Below, piece after piece: positions 58,213-64,000 of a stretch of 64,000 nt of DNA. The stretch comes from Tragulus kanchil. Lineage: Eukaryota > Chordata > Mammalia > Artiodactyla > Tragulidae. The position numbers were made by a program, and so were the translations under genes. Every line of letters begins with the position of its first letter. The stretch's first letter is position 1. A model generated the notes under the pieces. It made no database searches. It saw only the letters and a program-made list of their open reading frames with translations, and was not told the origin of the DNA. The DNA is taken from the NCBI GenBank assembly GCA_022376925.1, contig JAIOJX010000025.1, positions 7,595,141 through 7,659,140 of the forward strand. Direction: 5' to 3'.

Positions 58213-58494
58213 ATGAAAAACAACTTTAAAAAACCCACAGAGAGCTCAAATGCCTCACGTGCAGAAAGTGTAACCACCACAGAAAAGTCTTTGGGGCCAA
58301 GAGAAAGAATCTGTGGCAAACATTTAAAGTTTGAATCTCAGAGTAAGTTTTGCCAGGATTTGCCCATCTCCTGGTGCTCACAAATCCCTAAACTAAAGGT
58401 CTTGCTGCATCTACTAACCACCAAGCTGCATGACCAAGGCTACCATGTCCATTCCAACACGACTGATGTAAAACTGGATGATAAAGATGAGTAA
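58213..58494 (+). CDS. Unrecognised 93-codon ORF followed by AATAAA (possible retrocopy or terminal exon remnant)
   Basis: I do not recognise the product. It opens at an ATG in a weak context and encodes a Lys/Ser-rich N-terminus (NNFKKPTESSNAS) followed by a more ordered-looking part (IPKLKVLLHLLTTKLHDQGYHV) and an acidic end (KLDDKDE). No signal peptide or membrane segment is seen. A polyadenylation signal AATAAA lies 24 nt downstream at 58518-58523, but no poly-A tract or flanking repeat marks a processed pseudogene. It is one of few ORFs here not explained by a transposon or a duplication. It may still be a chance frame. Confidence 0.25.
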   Translation: MKNNFKKPTESSNASRAESVTTTEKSLGPRERICGKHLKFESQSKFCQDLPISWCSQIPKLKVLLHLLTTKLHDQGYHVHSNTTDVKLDDKDE

Positions 58495-58577
58495 TCCCGA
58501 CTTGGTTCTTAATCTAAAATAAAGCATTTATTTCTAGCATTTTAAGATAACTCCAACATGTGACTTGCTATGCATAT

Positions 58578-58875
58578 ATTGTTGTTATTCAATGGCTAAG
58601 TCATGTCTTAGTCTTTGCAACCCCAAGGACTGCAAAATACCAGGCTTCCCTGTTTTATTTCCTGGAATTTGCTCAAATTCATGTCCCTTGTGTTGGTGAT
58701 GCTATCTAACCATCTTATCATCTGCCAACCTTCTTCTCCTTTGGCCTTCAATCTTTTCCAACATCAGGTCTTTTCCAGTGAGTCGACTCTTTGCATCAGG
58801 TGGCCAAAGTATTGGAACTTCAGCTTCAGCATCAGTTCTCCCAATAAATATTCAGGGTTGACTTCTTTGAGGATG
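58578..58875 (-). mobile_element. BovB 3'-end fragment
   Basis: Reversed BovB 3' end: TTATTCAATGGCTAAGTCATG, GATGCTATCTAACCATC, CAACATCAGGTCTTTTCC, GTGGCCAAAGTATTGGAAC and AATATTCAGGGTTGAC. 5'-truncated. Confidence 0.9.
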
Positions 58876-59602
58876 GGTGATTGATAAAACATTACATCAT
58901 CACCATATTTTTTTTCAAATATCAACCTACTACTTTGGTATCTCAAGACAAAATACTCTGAATGAAGAATGAAAATAAAGTATAAGCCTATAATCATTCA
59001 ACATTATATATGCCAAAAGGAATTATTTTAATTGAGAATCACATTCCTCTGGGGGAATTTTTTTTTAAAAGTTACTACCATACAAATCTGATAGTGACAC
59101 AAAACTCTCTATTGATATTGAAGAAATAACTCTTCCTAATTGGGTTACTAATGAAACGTTTATTATACTCAGTCTATTTTACAATCATTATAATCCTCTC
59201 TAGATTGTCAAGTCTTAGAAAGTAATGCTTGCACATTTTGTTCAGTGATTTAACAACCGTCCTCAGCTGGCACAGTACTAAGTAAGCAAGGAATTTCTTT
59301 CTGTATCACTTAGGTTGCTTTCAGCTAGAATTAATAGAAAGCTCATCTCAACCTGTTCAAGCATTAGAGATATGTATTATCTTACATAACAAGCAGTCCA
59401 GAGTTAAGAGAAGCTATCAAGTGGCCATCTTATCAGAAACCATTACGCTATCCTCAGAATGTCAGCTTTTGCTTAGAAGTCAGTTCCCTACATGGTTATA
59501 AGTGAAGCCCCAGGCATCATGTGCAGATATGTCAATGTCTGACGGATAAGATGGCCATCTCTTCCCATGTATCTCTGTCTTACAGAAGAGACATTTTCCA
59601 GG
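58876..59602. other. Non-coding, no recognised feature
   Basis: AT-rich; no gene or repeat recognised. Confidence 0.5.
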
Positions 59603-61801
59603 AGTCTCCTGCATTGATTCTTTGGGAACTGGGTCCCATGACAACTATTAAATCAATCACTGTCAAGGCAAGTATTGTTGTTCAGTCACTCAGTCTTGCC
59701 TGACTCTTTGTGACCCCATGGAATGCAGCATGCCAGGCTTCCCTGTCCTTCACCATCTCTCAGAGCTCACACAAACTTGTGTCCATTGAGTCAGTGATGC
59801 CATCCAGTCATCTCTCTCTCTGTTGTCCCCTTCTTCTTCTGCCTTCTATTATTCCCAACATCAGGGTCTTTTCCAATAAGTCATCTCTTCCCATCAGGTA
59901 GCCAAAGTACTGAAACTTCAGCTTCAACACCAGTCCTTTCAGTGAATATTCACTGTTGATTTCCTTTAGGATTGACTAGTTTGATCTCCTTGCTTTCCAA
60001 GGGACTCTCAAGAATCTTCTCCAGAATTACAATTGAAAAGCATCAGTTCTTTGGTGGTCAGCATTTTTATGGTCTAACTTTCACATCCATATGTGACTAC
60101 TAGAAAAACCATAGTTTTGACTATATGGATCAATGTCTGCAAAGTGATGTCTCTGCTTTTTAATACACGGTGTATATTTGTCATACTTTTTCTTTACCAA
60201 GGAGCAAGCATCTTTTAATTTCATGGCAGTTTTGTCCACAGTGATTTTGGAGCCCAAGAAAATAAAGTCTGTCACTGGTTTCCTATCTATTTGCCATGAA
60301 GTAAATGGGACCAGATGTCATGATCTTCATTTTTTGAATGTGGAGTTTTACTCCAGCTTTTTAACTCTCTTCTTTCAACCTTCAGCAAGAGGCTCTTTAG
60401 TTCCTCTTCTCTTCTACTCTTAAAGTGGTATCATCTACATATCTGAGGTTGTTGATATTTCTCCCAACAGTCTTGATTGCAGCATGTGCTTCACCGAGAC
60501 CAGCATTTCTCATGATGTAGTCTGGATATAAGTTAAATAAACAGGGTCACAATATACAGCATTGACGTACTCCTTTCCCAATTTGGAACCAGTCCATTGT
60601 TCCATGTTCATTTCTAACTGTTGCTTCTTGACCTGTACACAGGTTTTGCAGGAGGCAGGTAAGGTAGTCTGTTATTCTTATCTCTTTAAGAAATTCTCAC
60701 AGTCTCCTGCATTGATTCTTTGGGAACTGGGTCCCATGACAACTATTAAATCAATCACTGTCAAGGCAAGTATTGTTGTTCAGTCACTCAGTCTTGCCTG
60801 ACTCTTTGTGACCCCATGGAATGCAGCATGCCAGGCTTCCCTGTCCTTCACCATCTCTCAGAGCTCACACAAACTTGTGTCCATTGAGTCAGTGATGCCA
60901 TCCAGTCATCTCTCTCTCTGTTGTCCCCTTCTTCTTCTGCCTTCTATTATTCCCAACATCAGGGTCTTTTCCAATAAGTCATCTCTTCCCATCAGGTAGC
61001 CAAAGTACTGAAACTTCAGCTTCAACACCAGTCCTTTCAGTGAATATTCACTGTTGATTTCCTTTAGGATTGACTAGTTTGATCTCCTTGCTTTCCAAGG
61101 GACTCTCAAGAATCTTCTCCAGAATTACAATTGAAAAGCATCAGTTCTTTGGTGGTCAGCATTTTTATGGTCTAACTTTCACATCCATATGTGACTACTA
61201 GAAAAACCATAGTTTTGACTATATGGATCAATGTCTGCAAAGTGATGTCTCTGCTTTTTAATACACGGTGTATATTTGTCATACTTTTTCTTTACCAAGG
61301 AGCAAGCATCTTTTAATTTCATGGCAGTTTTGTCCACAGTGATTTTGGAGCCCAAGAAAATAAAGTCTGTCACTGGTTTCCTATCTATTTGCCATGAAGT
61401 AAATGGGACCAGATGTCATGATCTTCATTTTTTGAATGTGGAGTTTTACTCCAGCTTTTTAACTCTCTTCTTTCAACCTTCAGCAAGAGGCTCTTTAGTT
61501 CCTCTTCTCTTCTACTCTTAAAGTGGTATCATCTACATATCTGAGGTTGTTGATATTTCTCCCAACAGTCTTGATTGCAGCATGTGCTTCACCGAGACCA
61601 GCATTTCTCATGATGTAGTCTGGATATAAGTTAAATAAACAGGGTCACAATATACAGCATTGACGTACTCCTTTCCCAATTTGGAACCAGTCCATTGTTC
61701 CATGTTCATTTCTAACTGTTGCTTCTTGACCTGTACACAGGTTTTGCAGGAGGCAGGTAAGGTAGTCTGTTATTCTTATCTCTTTAAGAAATTCTCACAG
61801 T
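59603..61801. repeat. Direct duplication 20 (59603-60703 and 60701-61801, period 1098)
   Basis: Lies across the BovB 3' end and flank. Near-identical copies with a 3-nt (AGT) overlap at the join. Confidence 0.97.
60424..60450 (-). pseudogene. BovB RT active-site box YVDD
   Basis: The minus strand reads LRYVDDTT, with both catalytic aspartates kept (60430-60441). The copy is at 61528-61539. The surrounding frame is broken, so the enzyme is not functional. Confidence 0.75.
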
Positions 61802-61931
61802 TTGTTGTGATCCACACAGTCAAAGGATTTAGTATAGTCAATGAAGTAGAAGTAGATGCTTTTCAGGAATGTCTTGCTTTTTCTATGATCCAACGGATGT
61901 TGGAAATTTGATCTGTGCTTCCTCTGCCTTT

Positions 61932-62231
61932 TTAAAATCCAGATTGGAGATCTGGAAGTTCTTGGTTTATGTACTGCTGCAGCCTAGCTTGGAGGATTTT
62001 GAGGATGACCTTGCTAGCATGTGAAATGAGTGCAATTGTGCCGTAGTTTGAAAAGTCTTTGGCATTGCTGTTCTTTGGGATTGGAATGAAAACTGACCTT
62101 TTCCAGTCCTGTGGCCACTTCTGAGTTTTCCAAATTTGCTGACATATAGAGTGCAGCACTTTACCAGCATCATCTTTTAGGATTTGAAATAGCTCAGCTG
62201 GAATTCCATCACTTCTACTAGTTTTGTTCAT
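61932..62231 (-). pseudogene. BovB reverse transcriptase N-terminal fragment
   Basis: About 99 residues in frame: DGIPAELFQILKDDAGKVLH, QQIWKTQKWPQDWKRSVFIP and HASKVILKILQARLQQYIN. These are the fingers/motif-1-2 region of the BovB RT. It ends at a frame break after QSGF, and upstream it is interrupted by the SINE at 62242. Confidence 0.92.
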
Positions 62232-62241
62232 AGTGATGCTT

Positions 62242-62573
62242 TTTTTTTTTTTTTTAAAGATTTTTTTATTTATTTTGGGCGGGGGTCAGGTTGGGGAGGG
62301 AGGGGAGCGGGCGGGCCACTTCTATTGGTCTTTTCATTTCTCTGTTTTCATCCGTCTTTGTTCTTTGGCTCCTGTGGGCCTCCCATCGCGGTGGCGTCTG
62401 TTGTCACTGAGTGCCAGCTCTGGGCACATGTGCTCCAGAGCTCCGGCTAGGTGATTGGACACATCAGTCCAGCTGCTCCGCGGCACGTGGGATCTTCCCA
62501 GGCCAAGGATCGAACCGGCGCCCCTTGCACTGCAAGGCAGTGTCCTTATCCACTGGACCACCAGGGGAAGCCC
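62242..62573 (-). mobile_element. Long-form tRNA-Glu-derived SINE in BovB, 13-bp TSD
   Basis: Minus start GGGCTTCCCCTGGTGG, B box GGTTCGATCCTTG, 3' extension, poly-A rich tail. CATAGTGATGCTT flanks it at 62229-62241 and 62574-62586. The BovB sequence resumes exactly after the second TSD copy. Confidence 0.95.
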
Positions 62574-62795
62574 CATAGTGATGCTTCTTAAGGCCCACTT
62601 GACTTTGCACTCCAGGATGTCTGGCTCTGGGTGAGTGATCACGCCATTGTGGTTACCCAAGTCATTAACATCTTTTTTTGCCATCTTAAAAACATCAAAA
62701 TCATCTCGGTTTGTTTCCAAGGCAAAGCATTCAGTATTGCAGTAATACAAGTCTATGTTCCAACCACTAAGGCTGAAGAAGCTGAAGATGAAAGA

Positions 62796-63542
62796 CAAGT
62801 ATAAGCCAAGGATTAATTTAGACCAATCAAGATTTAAATCTGAGCCCCATAAATGAAAGTTGGACAACTATATTAGTTTGGTTGAGAATAACAGAATTTT
62901 AGCCCACTTTGGTGAAGTTTTGCTGTGTTGAACCAGTGTGATAAAACTCTCATCAGGAAGCATATTGTCAGAATCTCATACTGTGTTCACTTATTCTTCT
63001 TAAAATGTTGAACCACCATGTGTCTTTTAGGGATTGAGAGGAGCTCTGAAATTAGAGGATGCATTTGTCATGATTTTTCATTATATCAGAAATCAATTCC
63101 AATTTAAAAAAATCAACTTCATTTAACTTAAACATTAAAAGAAAATTATTGAAAGGGTTAAGAGGTGGTCATAGAATTGATGAGAAAGCTGGAAAATAAG
63201 GACAGGGCAGGTCCCAAAAGTGATGAGAAGAAGCCAGGATCAACTTGAGACCTCTGCCTCTGCCCTCCTTGCTGGTGGAGGCTTTTTCTCCATGTCTTTG
63301 GCTTCTAAACACCACAGCAGCCGCCTGAAGCCCTCACACTGACTCTGTGCCTTCAAGTCAGTTCTTTAAGAGCCGAAATTCTAGGCAGAAGAATCTGATT
63401 GACTACTTTTAGGTCAGATGTTCATGTTCTGGTTGCCAGGGCAACAGAGAGAAATATATGCCCCTCCATCCATTTTTGTAAAAAAGAAACTATGCTGTGT
63501 CCCACCTGCCTTTGAGTTTGTCCCAAATAAGAATGATAGGAA
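62796..63542. other. Non-coding, no recognised feature
   Basis: Mixed composition; the part 63220-63480 is more GC-rich. No repeat or gene assigned. Confidence 0.5.
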
Positions 63543-63769
63543 GAGCTTCCCTGGTGGTCCAGTGGGTAGAGAGTCCGCCTTGCACTGCAAGGGGCACCGG
63601 TTCAATCCCCGGCCCATGAAGATCCCACACCTGTGTGTCCAATTATGAACCAGCACTCTGGAGCTCCTGTACCCAGAGCCAGTGCTCTGCAGTGAGAGTC
63701 CACTGCAATGGGAGGCCCATGCAGGTCAAAAGAATAACGATGGATGAAAATTTAAATAAATAAATAAAA
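63543..63769 (+). mobile_element. Short-form tRNA-Glu-derived SINE
   Basis: Sense: GAGCTTCCCTGGTGGTCCAG head, B box GGTTCAATCCCCG, GGAGGCCCATGCAGGTC, ending in AAATAAATAAATAAA. Like 44491-44746 it lacks the long-form 3' extension. Confidence 0.9.
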
Positions 63770-64000
63770 GAAGCCAAAATTGGAAGAAAAAAAAAAAAAA
63801 CCTGTTAGGAAGCTGGTCAGACAGAACAACAAATAGCCACTATAGAAGACATGGATGGGTACTTTATGGAGGAATAGTGTCACTTCACTCAGTTATACAG
63901 GATGTTGGGATGAGAGAATGAATAAACAGTGAGCCAGTGTGGGTGGGAGAAATTTTAAACTGAGGGACACTCACTAGTAGAAAAAAATTAAGTGTAAAAA
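63770..64000. other. Non-coding right edge
   Basis: A poly-A run at about 63786-63801, then unassigned sequence. Confidence 0.5.

Larger units (their letters stand above)
59676..62795 (-). mobile_element. BovB LINE, 5'-truncated, probable inverted 5' segment, carrying a SINE
   Basis: Reversed BovB 3' end starts at 59676 (TTGTTGTTCAGTCACTCAGTC) and runs through the RT up to about 62680. It is interrupted by duplication 20 and by the SINE at 62242-62573. At about 62683-62795 BovB endonuclease text appears in the opposite (plus) orientation (GTTTCCAAGGCAAAGCATTC, ACAAGTCTATGTTCCAACC). AAGGCAAGTAT at 59665-59675 and AAGACAAGTAT at 62792-62802 could be the target-site duplication. Net element about 1.7 kb. 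Confidence 0.85.

Noticed and set aside
3125..61801. Direct repeats as a CRISPR array or satellite
   Set aside because: Units are 1.1 kb, each pair has different content, and there are no short regularly spaced repeats or a common monomer.

Overview
This is nuclear DNA from a ruminant, a cetartiodactyl mammal. The evidence is the repeat set: BovB (RTE-type) LINEs, Bov-tA/Bov-A SINEs, tRNA-Glu-derived SINEs, a full-length-type ruminant L1, and older mammalian repeats (MIR, hAT-Charlie, MLT1, old L1). The sequence does not let me name a genus. I found no host protein-coding gene, tRNA or rRNA gene, CRISPR array or operon. It reads as an AT-rich, gene-poor intergenic or intronic region whose coding potential is all retrotransposon-derived, apart from one weak 93-codon ORF at 58213-58494.

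Layout. 1-6178: the 5' part of an L1 on the minus strand, with an intact ORF1, an ORF2 that stays open to the window edge (682 codons) and a long 5' UTR ending in a YY1-like L1 start. 6179-9648: non-coding DNA with small L1 tails. 9649-12129: a 5'-truncated, dead L1 on the plus strand with 15-bp target-site duplications (TSDs). 12130-18478: non-coding DNA with old L1, MIR and CA repeats. 18479-18791: a young tRNA-derived SINE. 19591-24944: a BovB that would be about full length once internal duplications are removed. 26413-43154: non-coding DNA with Bov-tA, MLT1 and old L1 fragments, and another long SINE. 44041-48447: Bov-tA, MIR, a hAT remnant and a SINE nested in a Bov-tA. 49095-57778: old L1 and unassigned repeats. 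58578-62795: two BovB pieces, the second apparently with an inverted 5' end and a SINE inserted in it. 63543-63769: a short-form SINE.

The dominant feature is not a gene. I count twenty head-to-tail direct duplications, each with a period of about 1.07-1.16 kb, whose breakpoints ignore repeat boundaries and share no common sequence. Several are chained, so parts of the window occur three times. Copies are nearly identical. Differences are mostly small deletions and homopolymer changes crowded near the junction. The uniform size together with variable content points to unmerged overlaps (about 1.1 kb) in a draft assembly rather than biology. If so, about 22 kb of the 64 kb is redundant and many features are listed twice only because of it. 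I therefore give the duplications as separate features and note which annotated elements are affected.
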